A stretch of DNA of 10,773 nt from Desulfobacterales bacterium (GTDB taxonomy: Bacteria; Desulfobacterota; Desulfobacteria; Desulfobacterales; C00003060): contig JAUWXJ010000068.1 of the NCBI GenBank assembly GCA_030616425.1, positions 1 through 10,773 on the forward strand. The letters run 5' to 3'. This document shows positions 1 to 6,452 of the stretch, one piece after another. The notes below the pieces were generated by a model that was not told the DNA's origin, made no database searches, and saw nothing but the letters and a program-made list of their open reading frames with translations. Both the position numbers and the translations under genes were made by a program. Within the stretch, counting starts at the first letter, position 1, and each line of letters opens with the position of its first letter.

Positions 1-1
1 A

Positions 2-658
2 GGCAGGCTCACGGTCCATCCATGGATTGCGGCTGCCGAGATCGAGCGGGAGTTACCAGACGCGATTCATATTCGAATAAAAGAACGGGTCCCTATTGCC
101 ATAGTCGATCTGAACCGACCTTTTTACATCGACGAAGAGGGTGAAATCTTCAAGCGGGTGGAGTCTTCGGATAAGGTGAGGGTGCCTGTGGTGACCGGCC
201 TTTCCCTGTCGGATATTGATCTCAATGATCCGTGGCGTTCCCGATTGTTCAGGGCTGTTATGGAGGCGCTTCGCTTGAACCGACTTTATCAGGACGTGAT
301 TCCACTCCTGCACCGCATTCACGTTGACAAGGAGATGGGATTGACCCTTCATGCCTTTTTCTCCCCACACAGTCCACCTGTCACGCCTGAGTGTGTGCCC
401 ACCTTTGCCGGTGGGATACATGCTGGCCGGGGGGAGGTTGCAATCAAGGTCGGTTTTGGGGATTACGGGTCAAAATACAGTCGGCTTCGGGATATGATTT
501 CTTACTTGAACAAGGAGAGGGGGGGGGTGAACCTTCAATCTATCGATCTGAACGATTTGGATAGAGTGGTGGTCAGGCCTTCCTTGGCAGGGCACTCTGG
601 AAGACGCTCAGTTGCAGGGGGCCGCGACCTTTTGCGAAGCAGACAAAAGGAGGTGTGA
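2..658 (+). CDS. ftsQ: Cell division protein FtsQ, C-terminal part (5' end outside window)
   Basis: The reading frame is open from base 2 and ends at TGA 656-658, giving 218 residues. FtsQ is a bitopic inner-membrane divisome protein that recruits FtsL/FtsB and links early and late division proteins. The N-terminal cytoplasmic tail, membrane helix and the start of the POTRA domain lie outside the window. What is visible is the end of POTRA (HPWIAAAEIERELPD followed by IRIKERVPIAIV) and the beta domain (DLNRPFYIDEEGEIFKRV, then VPVVTGL). The phrase 'RxPxAxxxxxxxFYxDxxGxxF' is typical of the family. The C-terminal tail after LDRVVVRP is basic and poorly conserved. A run of nine G at 519-527 encodes Arg-Gly-Gly. 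The gene sits directly before ftsA, the standard order in the division cluster. The identification rests on motif and context and is strong. Confidence 0.9.
   Translation, partial: GRLTVHPWIAAAEIERELPDAIHIRIKERVPIAIVDLNRPFYIDEEGEIFKRVESSDKVRVPVVTGLSLSDIDLNDPWRSRLFRAVMEALRLNRLYQDVIPLLHRIHVDKEMGLTLHAFFSPHSPPVTPECVPTFAGGIHAGRGEVAIKVGFGDYGSKYSRLRDMISYLNKERGGVNLQSIDLNDLDRVVVRPSLAGHSGRRSVAGGRDLLRSRQKEV
648..653 (+). promoter_or_regulatory. Ribosome binding site that decides the ftsA start
   Basis: AGGAGG lies 7 bases before GTG 661. It is only one base before GTG 655, the farther upstream in-frame start, so 661 is the better choice. The site lies inside the last codons of ftsQ. Confidence 0.75.
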
Positions 659-660
659 AG

Positions 661-1887
661 GTGCAAGGAGATGGAGAACTGATAGTAGGCCTGGATATCG
701 GGACTACCAAGATTTGTGCAGTGGCGGGGGATGTAACCGGTGATGGAATCGACATTGTGGGAACCGGAACCCATCCATCTGTAGGGCTGCGTAAAGGTGT
801 GGTTGTCAATATTGAGTCGACCGTAGACTCTATTAAAAAAGCCGTTGAAGAAGCTGAGCTGATGGCAGGCTGCGAGATCAGATCGGTTTATGCCGGAATT
901 GCCGGAGGTCATATAAAGGGCTTTAACAGCTACGGAATTGTTGCGGTAAAGGGAAATGAGGTTGCTGAAAAGGATGTCGAGCGCGTGATTGATGCAGCCA
1001 GGGCAGTAGCCATTCCCATGGACCGTGAAGTGATTCATGTGCTGCCCCAGGAGTATATTGTGGATGAGCAGGATGGGATACAGGATCCCCTTGGTATGTC
1101 AGGGGTTCGCTTAGAGGCCAGGGTCCACATTGTGACCGGAGCCGTCACCTCGGCACAAAATATTATCAAGTGTGCCAACCGTGCTGGACTTGATGTGTGT
1201 GATATTGTGCTTCAAGCCCTTGCATCGAGTGAGGCCGTGCTAAGTGAAGAGGAAAAGGCTTTGGGTGCGGCCCTGATTGACTTTGGAGGGGGAACCACAG
1301 ACCTGGCGATCTTCAAGGGCAATAGCATCAAACACACCTCAGTCCTGGCCCTGGGGGGAAACAATCTTACCCATGACGTCTCTGTGGGCCTGAGGACGCC
1401 CATGGCTGAGGCAGAAAAAATCAAGATAAAGTACGGCAGCTGTCTTACCAGTGGCATCGGCAAAGATGAGACTATTGAGGTCCCGGGCGTGGGAGGACGC
1501 AAGCCAAGGACACTGTCAAGGCAGATACTGGGGGAGGTTCTCGAACCTAGAGTAGAAGAGATCTTCAATATTACACACCGGGAGGTTTATCGGGCCGGCA
1601 TGGAGGATTCAATAACTTCAGGGGTAGTGGTTACAGGGGGATCCAGTCTGCTGGATGGAGTTATAGATATTGCCGAGTCGGTCTTCAATCTTCCAACACG
1701 GATCGGAAAACCCACTGGAATCAGAGGATTGGTGGATGTGGTGAACAATCCAATGTATGCCACGGCCGTGGGATTGGTACTCTATGGCGCCACATCTCAG
1801 CCAAGAAAGAAATTCAGGATTAGAGACACAAATATATTTGATCGCGTCATGGCACGCATGAAGAGGTGGTTTAAGGATATCATTTAA
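661..1887 (+). CDS. ftsA: Cell division protein FtsA (actin-like Z-ring membrane anchor)
   Basis: This 408-residue protein has normal length for the family. FtsA is a cytoplasmic actin/HSP70-fold ATPase that tethers FtsZ filaments to the membrane and recruits later division proteins. Visible landmarks are the phosphate-1 loop near the N-terminus (GLDIGTTKICAVAGDV), the 1C subdomain in the first half (VRLEARVHIVTGA marks its end), the phosphate-2 loop (LIDFGGGTTDLAIF) around residue 205, and the adenosine motif (GVVVTGGSSLLDGV) near residue 325. The last 17 residues (IFDRVMARMKRWFKDII) form an amphipathic helix suited to membrane binding. The start is GTG 661, chosen by Shine-Dalgarno spacing; GTG 655 would give two more residues and a 4-base overlap with ftsQ. 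The protein appears intact and its place between ftsQ and ftsZ is canonical. Confidence 0.96.
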   Translation: MQGDGELIVGLDIGTTKICAVAGDVTGDGIDIVGTGTHPSVGLRKGVVVNIESTVDSIKKAVEEAELMAGCEIRSVYAGIAGGHIKGFNSYGIVAVKGNEVAEKDVERVIDAARAVAIPMDREVIHVLPQEYIVDEQDGIQDPLGMSGVRLEARVHIVTGAVTSAQNIIKCANRAGLDVCDIVLQALASSEAVLSEEEKALGAALIDFGGGTTDLAIFKGNSIKHTSVLALGGNNLTHDVSVGLRTPMAEAEKIKIKYGSCLTSGIGKDETIEVPGVGGRKPRTLSRQILGEVLEPRVEEIFNITHREVYRAGMEDSITSGVVVTGGSSLLDGVIDIAESVFNLPTRIGKPTGIRGLVDVVNNPMYATAVGLVLYGATSQPRKKFRIRDTNIFDRVMARMKRWFKDII

Positions 1888-1889
1888 AA

Positions 1890-1895
1890 GGGAGG
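1890..1895 (+). promoter_or_regulatory. Ribosome binding site of the mini-ORF before ftsZ
   Basis: GGGAGG lies 6 bases before ATG 1902 and 2 bases after the ftsA stop. This ideal spacing is the main reason to think the 12-codon ORF is translated. Confidence 0.45.
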
Positions 1896-1901
1896 CGATT
1901 A

Positions 1902-1940
1902 ATGAGGCATGGACCCAAAAAAAGGAGGTGGGAACCATGA
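1902..1940 (+). CDS. Possible 12-residue leader peptide overlapping the ftsZ start
   Basis: The ORF reads MRHGPKKRRWEP and stops at TGA 1938-1940. It begins 14 bases after the ftsA stop behind a good Shine-Dalgarno. Its stop overlaps the ftsZ ATG (1937-1939) in an ATGA arrangement. Its Lys-Lys-Arg-Arg codons contain the ftsZ Shine-Dalgarno itself. A ribosome translating it would therefore cover and clear the ftsZ initiation region, which suggests translational coupling of ftsZ to upstream translation. The peptide is highly basic and unlikely to fold. It could also be a chance ORF, because a Shine-Dalgarno read in this frame always gives Arg codons. Confidence 0.35.
   Translation: MRHGPKKRRWEP
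1923..1928 (+). promoter_or_regulatory. Ribosome binding site that decides the ftsZ start
   Basis: AGGAGG is 8 bases before ATG 1937. The upstream in-frame GTG 1928 overlaps the last base of this site and so cannot be the start. ATG 1940 follows immediately in frame and is the alternative. Confidence 0.75.
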
Positions 1941-3106
1941 TGTTTAGTTTTGTGGAGAATGAAAAATCGGCCAAGATCAAGGTCATTGGAGTAGGGGGGG
2001 CTGGAGGGAACGCTATCAACAACATGATTGATACAAGCCTCCAGGGGGTTAAGTTCATTGCAGTCAACACAGATGCCCAGGACCTTGAGGCGTCAAAGGC
2101 CCCGGTTAAGATCCAGATAGGAGAAAAGCTGACCGGGGGCCTTGGAGCCGGGGCGAATCCCGAAATCGGGCGACAGGCTGCCCAGGAAAGCATAGAAGTC
2201 ATCCGGAATTCAGTGGAAGACAGCCATATGGTCTTTATCACCGCTGGTCTGGGTGGGGGCACTGGGACGGGGGCTGCACCAATCATTGCCGAAGCCTGCA
2301 AGGAGGCTGGTGCCTTGACTGTGGCAGTGGTGACCAAGCCTTTCGGCTTTGAAGGAAGAAAACGGATGAAACAGGCCGAAGCAGGCTTTGAAACCCTCAA
2401 GGAGGGCCTAGATACGTTGATTGTGATCCCTAATGACCGGCTCCGGGGACTGGCATGCAGGAACTCTACCGCCCTCGAGATGTTCAGGAAAGCAGATGAG
2501 GTTCTTCTCCATGCTGTTAGGGGAATCACCGACCTGATCATGATGCCCGGGCTGATCAACCTTGATTTTTCAGATGTCAGGACAACTATGGCAAAGGCAG
2601 GCCTGGCTATCATGGGAACTGGAATTGCTAGCGGAGAGGATCGGGCAGTGGAGGCAGCCGAAAGGGCTATTTCGCATCCGCTCCTAGAAGGCGTTTCCAT
2701 CGAAGGGGCAAGGGGCGTATTGATGAACATTACCAGTGGGCCTGACCTGACCTTGACGGAGATGACAGAAGCCTCCGACCTTATCCACAGCGAGGCTGGT
2801 AGCGATGCAGATATCATCTGGGGCGCAGTCATAGACGAGAGCATAAGGGACGAAATGAGGGTGACGGTTATCGCTACCGGGATCGGCTCCAAGGCAAAAG
2901 AGGATAAAGTTCGATACACAGGCAAGGTCCGTGATATCACGGAGGCCGACCTTTCACGGGCCGTTGACCTTGATGAGCCGACTTTCATCCGTCAAGATAA
3001 GGCAGTAGGCGAATCGGGCGGGGCCGAATACAGAGGCTATCGGGGAATTATCCTGGATAGAAACGACCTGGAAGTTCCCACGTTCATGAGACGAAAGGCG
3101 GATTAA
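1937..3106 (+). CDS. ftsZ: Cell division GTPase FtsZ
   Basis: This tubulin homologue of 389 residues polymerises with GTP into the cytoplasmic Z-ring. The N-terminal nucleotide-binding part shows IKVIGVGGAGGNAINNM and VNTDAQDL. The tubulin signature GLGGGTGTGAAPIIAE lies around residue 105. KPFGFEG and the T7 synergy-loop region (NLDFSDVRTTM) near residue 210 complete the GTPase site. The activation domain ends near residue 320. A short variable linker follows, and then the conserved C-terminal peptide LEVPTFMRR, which binds FtsA and other partners. The protein is intact, of normal length and without missing catalytic residues. It is separated from ftsA by 49 bases holding a mini-ORF. The gene is followed by a repeat-rich spacer rather than by another division gene. 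Confidence 0.98.
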   Translation: MMFSFVENEKSAKIKVIGVGGAGGNAINNMIDTSLQGVKFIAVNTDAQDLEASKAPVKIQIGEKLTGGLGAGANPEIGRQAAQESIEVIRNSVEDSHMVFITAGLGGGTGTGAAPIIAEACKEAGALTVAVVTKPFGFEGRKRMKQAEAGFETLKEGLDTLIVIPNDRLRGLACRNSTALEMFRKADEVLLHAVRGITDLIMMPGLINLDFSDVRTTMAKAGLAIMGTGIASGEDRAVEAAERAISHPLLEGVSIEGARGVLMNITSGPDLTLTEMTEASDLIHSEAGSDADIIWGAVIDESIRDEMRVTVIATGIGSKAKEDKVRYTGKVRDITEADLSRAVDLDEPTFIRQDKAVGESGGAEYRGYRGIILDRNDLEVPTFMRRKAD

Positions 3107-3111
3107 GTTTG

Positions 3112-3189
3112 TCAGTAGTCAGTGGTCGGTTGAAATTGGCTACTGATAACTGAGGAAGGTCTTGGTTAAATCCAAAATCCAAAATCCAA
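3112..3189 (+). repeat. Degenerate short tandem repeats between ftsZ and the radical SAM gene
   Basis: Two simple patterns adjoin here. The first is a 'GTCAGTAGTCAGTGGTC' type tract (3111 onward) followed by its partial inverse CTACTGATAACTG. CAGTAG 3113-3118 can pair with CTACTG 3140-3145, giving a weak hairpin that might end ftsZ transcription. The second is the octamer AATCCAAA repeated about three times at 3168-3189. The same octamer pattern recurs at about 10517-10529 (AATCCAAAATCC) and, degenerated, at 10554-10566. The second tract is read as the N-terminus of the next protein. Confidence 0.6.
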
Positions 3190-4889
3190 AGGGGGCCAGG
3201 AAAGAGTTCCTGGCGGCAGAGAGGGGAACGGTCAGAAAAGAATGGACCGGCAAGATCCGGATCGCTTTGGCCTATCCCAACCACTACCATGTTGGGATGT
3301 CAAACCTCGGTTTTCATGCAATATACCACCTCCTGAATAATTATGAGGATATAGTCTGTGAAAGGGTCTTTCTCCCTGAGAACAATGGCGCAACCCATGG
3401 TGGTCTTCGATCTATGGAATCCCAAAGGCCCCTGGGTGACTTTGATATCGTTGCATTCTCCATCTCTTTTGAAAATGATTATCCTAACCTCCTCACCCTC
3501 CTAACAGAGGCCGGCATCCCCCGGTGGTCATCAGAGCGAGATACCCCCCATCCTCTGATCATCGCCGGGGGAGTGACCGCCTCTTTAAACCCTGAACCCA
3601 TAGCACCATTTGTGGATTGCTTCTTCGTGGGAGAAGCTGAGCCGATTCTCGATATTTTTCTTGACGTATATAGAAGACATCCTGATAAACAGGAGCTTCT
3701 TGAAGCCTTAGCTGAACGTGTCCCCGGCATCTATGTGCCTGTGTTATATGACGTGGCTTATAACGCGGATGGCACTATCGCCGAGTTTAGACCAAAGAGA
3801 GGGATCCCCGCCAAGGTTCAGCGCGTGGCAGTAGAAGATCTTTCCTCCTGGGATACCTGCAGCACTATCCTGACGCCACATACGACCTTTCATGACACTT
3901 ACCTAATAGAGACAGGGCGCGGTTGTCCCCATGGATGCCGGTTCTGTGCAGCCGGGTTCGTCTATCGGCCGCCCCGGTTCAGACCAAAAGACTCGTTACG
4001 GATTTGCTTGGAGAAGGGAGCCAAACATTCCAACCGTATCGGTCTGATGGCTACCGCGGTTTCAGATGTCCCGTATATTGAAGAGCTGTGTCAAAAGGCC
4101 CTGGATCAAGGGGTTCAACTCTCTTTCAGCTCATTAAGAGCAGATCGCCTCACACCAGAGTTCGTGGATATTCTGAAACAAAGTGGTTTAAAGACTGCTA
4201 CAATTGCCCCTGATGCGGGCTCAGAGCGTATGCGCCGTGTAATCAACAAGGGGATTACTGACCAGGATGTGTTGCGGGCTGCTGATCTTCTTGTTGGTGC
4301 AGGGATACCAAACTTGAAGCTCTATTTCATGATAGGTCTTCCCACGGAGACCATGTCTGATGTAGAGGCGATTGTGGCCCTCTGCAAGCAGGTGAAACAC
4401 CGATTTCTAAAGGCGAGCCGAAAAACAAAAAGGATCGGGCAGATAAATGTGAGTCTCAACTCCTTTATCCCTAAACCCTTTACGCCTTTTCAATGGGTTC
4501 GCCTTGAGGACGTAAAGGCCCTGAAGGCAAAGATTAAACATGTAAAGGAAGGGTTAAAGCGCATTGCGAACGTACGGGTGTACGCCGATGTGCCCAGATG
4601 GGCGTATATTCAGGCCCTGCTTTCACGAGGGGATCGTCGAACAGCACAGTTGTTGTCAGATGCACACGAAAACAATGGCAACTGGGCCAAGACCCTCAAG
4701 GCCTCTATCATCAATCCGGATTTTTATGTTTACAGGGAGCGGCCCCTGGATGAAATCCTACCCTGGGACTTGATAGACCACGGCATCAACAAGGCCTTTT
4801 TGGTTGAGGAATACGAAAAGGCCCTCCGCGAAGAAACCTCTCCCCCGTGTGATGTAGGCCGCTGTGTAGCCTGCGGTGTGTGCGAATAG
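3162..4889 (+). CDS. B12-binding-type radical SAM protein, TIGR03960-like
   Basis: The 575-residue protein belongs, by recall of family layout, to the radical SAM group that carries a cobalamin-binding-like N-terminal domain (TIGR03960). Its substrate is not established. After a poorly conserved start, residues about 20-60 show the family pattern (RKEWTGKIRIALAYPNHY, then VGMSNLGF). DCFFVGEAEPI lies in the B12-like domain. The radical SAM cluster motif is GRGCPHGCRFC with Cys255, Cys259 and Cys262, which bind the [4Fe-4S] that cleaves S-adenosylmethionine. The SAM-contact region continues to about residue 470 (SLRADRL, LYFMIGLPTET). The protein ends in a cysteine cluster CDVGRCVACGVC (Cys563, 568, 571, 574), able to bind a second metal centre. 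The start is uncertain: TTG 3162 has a weak GGAAGG nearby, and its first codons are simple repeat. It may be co-transcribed with ftsZ, but function in division is not implied. Confidence 0.85.
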   Translation: MVKSKIQNPKGARKEFLAAERGTVRKEWTGKIRIALAYPNHYHVGMSNLGFHAIYHLLNNYEDIVCERVFLPENNGATHGGLRSMESQRPLGDFDIVAFSISFENDYPNLLTLLTEAGIPRWSSERDTPHPLIIAGGVTASLNPEPIAPFVDCFFVGEAEPILDIFLDVYRRHPDKQELLEALAERVPGIYVPVLYDVAYNADGTIAEFRPKRGIPAKVQRVAVEDLSSWDTCSTILTPHTTFHDTYLIETGRGCPHGCRFCAAGFVYRPPRFRPKDSLRICLEKGAKHSNRIGLMATAVSDVPYIEELCQKALDQGVQLSFSSLRADRLTPEFVDILKQSGLKTATIAPDAGSERMRRVINKGITDQDVLRAADLLVGAGIPNLKLYFMIGLPTETMSDVEAIVALCKQVKHRFLKASRKTKRIGQINVSLNSFIPKPFTPFQWVRLEDVKALKAKIKHVKEGLKRIANVRVYADVPRWAYIQALLSRGDRRTAQLLSDAHENNGNWAKTLKASIINPDFYVYRERPLDEILPWDLIDHGINKAFLVEEYEKALREETSPPCDVGRCVACGVCE

Positions 4890-4975
4890 TTTGCATTTCT
4901 ACAATCTTTAGCTCACCTCATTCCGGGCTGAACAACGGGAATCGATGACACTCGGTTGGCATTCAGAGATAGGAT

Positions 4976-4995
4976 AACCTTATCAAAAGGTTTTT
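4976..4995 (+). terminator. Weak intrinsic terminator candidate after the radical SAM gene
   Basis: AACCTT, a 5-base loop and AAGGTT are followed by TTT. The stem is only six AT-rich pairs and lies 86 bases past the stop codon, so termination strength is doubtful. Confidence 0.3.
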
Positions 4996-5129
4996 GCGGT
5001 GGGTTGAGTCAACGATAAATAGCAGCAATCGAAACTTTTGGCAAACTTGCCGTAACCACCATATGTGGTGAATTCTGACAAAAAAAGGCACTCAGTCCAA
5101 TGTCAAGGGCTGACCCCGTTTCCTTATCC

Positions 5130-5159
5130 CGACCTACGAAAAGTCTCTATCCATCACGG
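5130..5159 (-). repeat. 30-bp duplicate of the 3' end of the histone-like gene
   Basis: This stretch matches 6003-6032 at 29 of 30 positions (C/T at 5155 versus 6028). On the minus strand it encodes MDRDFS followed by TAG, the exact C-terminus of the histone-like protein. Nothing upstream of it resembles the rest of that gene. It lies 29 bases downstream of the coiled-coil gene in the same orientation. It is either the stump of a second, lost histone-like gene or a recombination/insertion site shared by two cassettes. Confidence 0.8.
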
Positions 5160-5188
5160 CACCTTATGGACTGTAACCAAAAAATGGA

Positions 5189-5836
5189 TTATGAGGCGTA
5201 TATTGCTTTTTCACTTCTAATCCTTTTTAGCTCCTGAGTAAATAGAATTTTATCTCTCTCCTCTGAAGTTAGTTCCTTCTCAATTTGCTTAACATCAGCA
5301 GTTTCTTTAATCAATCGATTGGTGGCACGAACCATTTCCGTGGTTATCCTTTCTACATCGTCAGTCTCTTTACTTAACTGTTCTTCTGCTTCTTTAATTA
5401 TTTTTTCGGGCTTTTGAGCTTCTTCAGCCTCCGTGAGTGCCTTTTGGGCCTTCTGCATTTCGTCGAGCTCTTTACTTCTATTTGCCCTTACTTTTTCTAG
5501 TTTCGCTCGCGCTTCTTCCATGTCCTTAATTTCTTTATTCAGTTGAGCTTCGAATTCCTCAACTTCTTTTTCTGAATATCCCATCTCCTCCTTTATTTGC
5601 TTTTCAAGATCTTCATCCATCCGCAGTAGTTCAACACGGAGTCGTTCAACTTCTTCACGATGTCGTTTTATAGAAGAAGTATAGCGACTTCTCCTTTGAA
5701 GGTTCTTACGTCGAGCAAGTTTTTCGGTCCAGCATCGAATCGCAGAGATGCTCCTTTTCATGTCCCGTCCGATCCTGTTTTTTCTGTTAATAGCTGTCTT
5801 AAGTCTTCTCTCAAGAGCGGTATGTTCATCTGCCAT
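5189..5836 (-). CDS. Coiled-coil protein of unknown function
   Basis: I do not recognise this 215-residue protein. Nearly the whole length is charged and heptad-like, rich in Glu, Lys and Arg, with no signal peptide, membrane helix or cysteine cluster. The first 60 residues are basic (RRLKTAINRKNRIGRDMKR and following). The rest is a long acidic/basic coiled coil with a likely break at QKPEKI near residue 150. Such a protein could dimerise or scaffold, and its basic head might bind nucleic acid, but this is inference. ATG 5836 is preferred over ATG 5839 or 5842 because the AAGGGGG ribosome site (5843-5849) abuts the earlier ATGs and lies 6 bases from 5836. The base composition appears more AT-rich than the flanking genes, which suggests acquisition. 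It is followed by the 30-bp histone-tail duplicate and preceded by a palindromic repeat. Confidence 0.65.
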   Translation of the reverse strand: MADEHTALERRLKTAINRKNRIGRDMKRSISAIRCWTEKLARRKNLQRRSRYTSSIKRHREEVERLRVELLRMDEDLEKQIKEEMGYSEKEVEEFEAQLNKEIKDMEEARAKLEKVRANRSKELDEMQKAQKALTEAEEAQKPEKIIKEAEEQLSKETDDVERITTEMVRATNRLIKETADVKQIEKELTSEERDKILFTQELKRIRSEKAIYAS

Positions 5837-5902
5837 CATCATCCCCCTTAAAAAAATCGAATTAGAAACTGAAGATTATTTTACCATCAATGAAAATCAG
5901 GG

Positions 5903-5990
5903 GAAAATCAGGGGGACGTCCGTAAATAAGTAACTAAATGCCAGGCGCATATGAGTTATTTACTTTCTTGCGGACGTCCCCCTCTGTCCC
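5903..5990. repeat. Palindromic 88-bp repeat, copy 1 (REP/MITE-like)
   Basis: This copy matches 6354-6441 at 86 of 88 bases in direct orientation; the differences are at 5914 and 5970. Each copy is itself an inverted repeat. The outer arms are GGGGGACGTCCG at 5911-5922 and CGGACGTCCCCC at 5971-5982, a perfect 12-bp pair. Inner arms (TAAATAAGTAACT against AGTTATTTACTTTCTT) pair imperfectly. The centre is ATGCCAGGCGCAT. The form resembles repetitive extragenic palindromes moved by RAYT-type (IS200-like) transposases, but no transposase is present here. It lies between the histone-like gene and the coiled-coil gene and could also act as a transcript-end hairpin. Confidence 0.85.
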
Positions 5991-6002
5991 TTACGGATAC
6001 TA

Positions 6003-6032
6003 CGACCTACGAAAAGTCTCTATCCATTACGG
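6003..6032 (-). repeat. 30-bp repeat within the end of the histone-like gene (partner of 5130-5159)
   Basis: This is the in-gene copy of the duplicated segment. It includes the last seven sense codons and the stop of the histone-like ORF plus four bases beyond. Confidence 0.8.
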
Positions 6033-6207
6033 TCTTGCGGCGATCACTTCTTGCCTTCTCGATTGCTTGATCACACAAAAGGCGAATGGCATCAGACAAT
6101 GCCGGCGCGACGCTGCCCGCCGTATTCATTCCAGATACCGAACGGATGTACTTCTTGAGCTTGGATACAATCACCAGTATTTCTTTTTCGCTATGAGAGT
6201 TGCTCAT
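6007..6207 (-). CDS. Small histone-fold protein (bacterial histone-like)
   Basis: The 66-residue product reads as one histone fold. Helix 1 is about residues 12-24 (LVIVSKLKKYIRSV). Loop 1 is GMNTAG. A long helix 2 runs about residues 32-55 (VAPALSDAIRLLCDQAIEKA). Loop 2 carries the histone-type RKTV signature, then DRDF. Helix 3 is almost absent, since the protein ends one residue after DRDF. From memory, small single-fold proteins with 'GMNT' and 'RKTVxxRDF' occur in Desulfobacterota and resemble NF-YB/HAP3 and archaeal histones. They are expected to dimerise and bind DNA; that role is inferred here. The start ATG 6207 has an excellent ribosome site, AAGGAGG at 6214-6220 with 6 bases spacing. 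The gene is bracketed by two 88-bp direct repeats about 360 bp apart, and its 3' end is duplicated at 5130-5159. This is remarkable mobility-like context for a chromatin-type gene. Confidence 0.65.
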   Translation of the reverse strand: MSNSHSEKEILVIVSKLKKYIRSVSGMNTAGSVAPALSDAIRLLCDQAIEKARSDRRKTVMDRDFS

Positions 6208-6353
6208 ATTGTCCCTCCTTTTTTTATTGTGCCGCAGTCCCTCTGATCAATATATTGTGCTCGGTTCATCTGAAGCTGCACTCAAAGAAGCTTGCCATAA
6301 TCAGTACCCGCCAGTCAAACAATTTTATTGTAGATATATTACGGGGTCATAAA

Positions 6354-6441
6354 GAAAATCAGGGAGACGTCCGTAAATAAGTAACTAAATGCCAGGCGCA
6401 TATGAGTTATTTACTTTCTTACGGACGTCCCCCTCTGTCCC
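6354..6441. repeat. Palindromic 88-bp repeat, copy 2 (REP/MITE-like)
   Basis: This is the direct repeat partner of 5903-5990. The outer left arm carries one change (GGGAGACGTCCG at 6362-6373), while the right arm CGGACGTCCCCC at 6422-6433 is intact. It lies upstream of the histone-like gene and downstream of ogt. Confidence 0.85.
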
Positions 6442-6452
6442 CCTAGCGAGTG

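Larger units (their letters stand above)
4890..5188. other. Intergenic stretch with hairpins and repeat fragments, no gene seen
   Basis: I see no credible coding frame here. It contains a weak terminator-like hairpin (4976-4995), a small palindrome ACCAC-CATAT-GTGGT near 5056-5070, a phrase GGGCTGACCCCGTTTCC near 5107-5123 that looks like dispersed-repeat debris, and a 30-bp copy of the end of the histone-like gene (5130-5159). Two opposing transcripts, the radical SAM gene and the coiled-coil gene, converge on it. Confidence 0.6.

Noticed and set aside
655..660. GTG 655 as ftsA start giving a GTGA overlap with ftsQ
   Set aside because: The AGGAGG site would be only one base away; GTG 661 has normal spacing.
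535..1038. 167-codon minus-strand frame over the ftsQ/ftsA junction
   Set aside because: Antisense shadow of conserved coding sequence, with no ribosome site or recognisable domain.
1618..2988. 456-codon open frame on the minus strand
   Set aside because: It lies antisense to ftsA/ftsZ, its translation is Ser/Ala/Pro-rich without motifs, and the + strand proteins are unmistakable.
5938..6246. 102-codon + strand frame across the palindromic repeat
   Set aside because: It begins inside the repeat and is antisense to the histone-like gene, which has the better ribosome site and protein character.
5903..6441. CRISPR array
   Set aside because: Only two repeat units, each far too long and palindromic, with a protein gene rather than a spacer between them.
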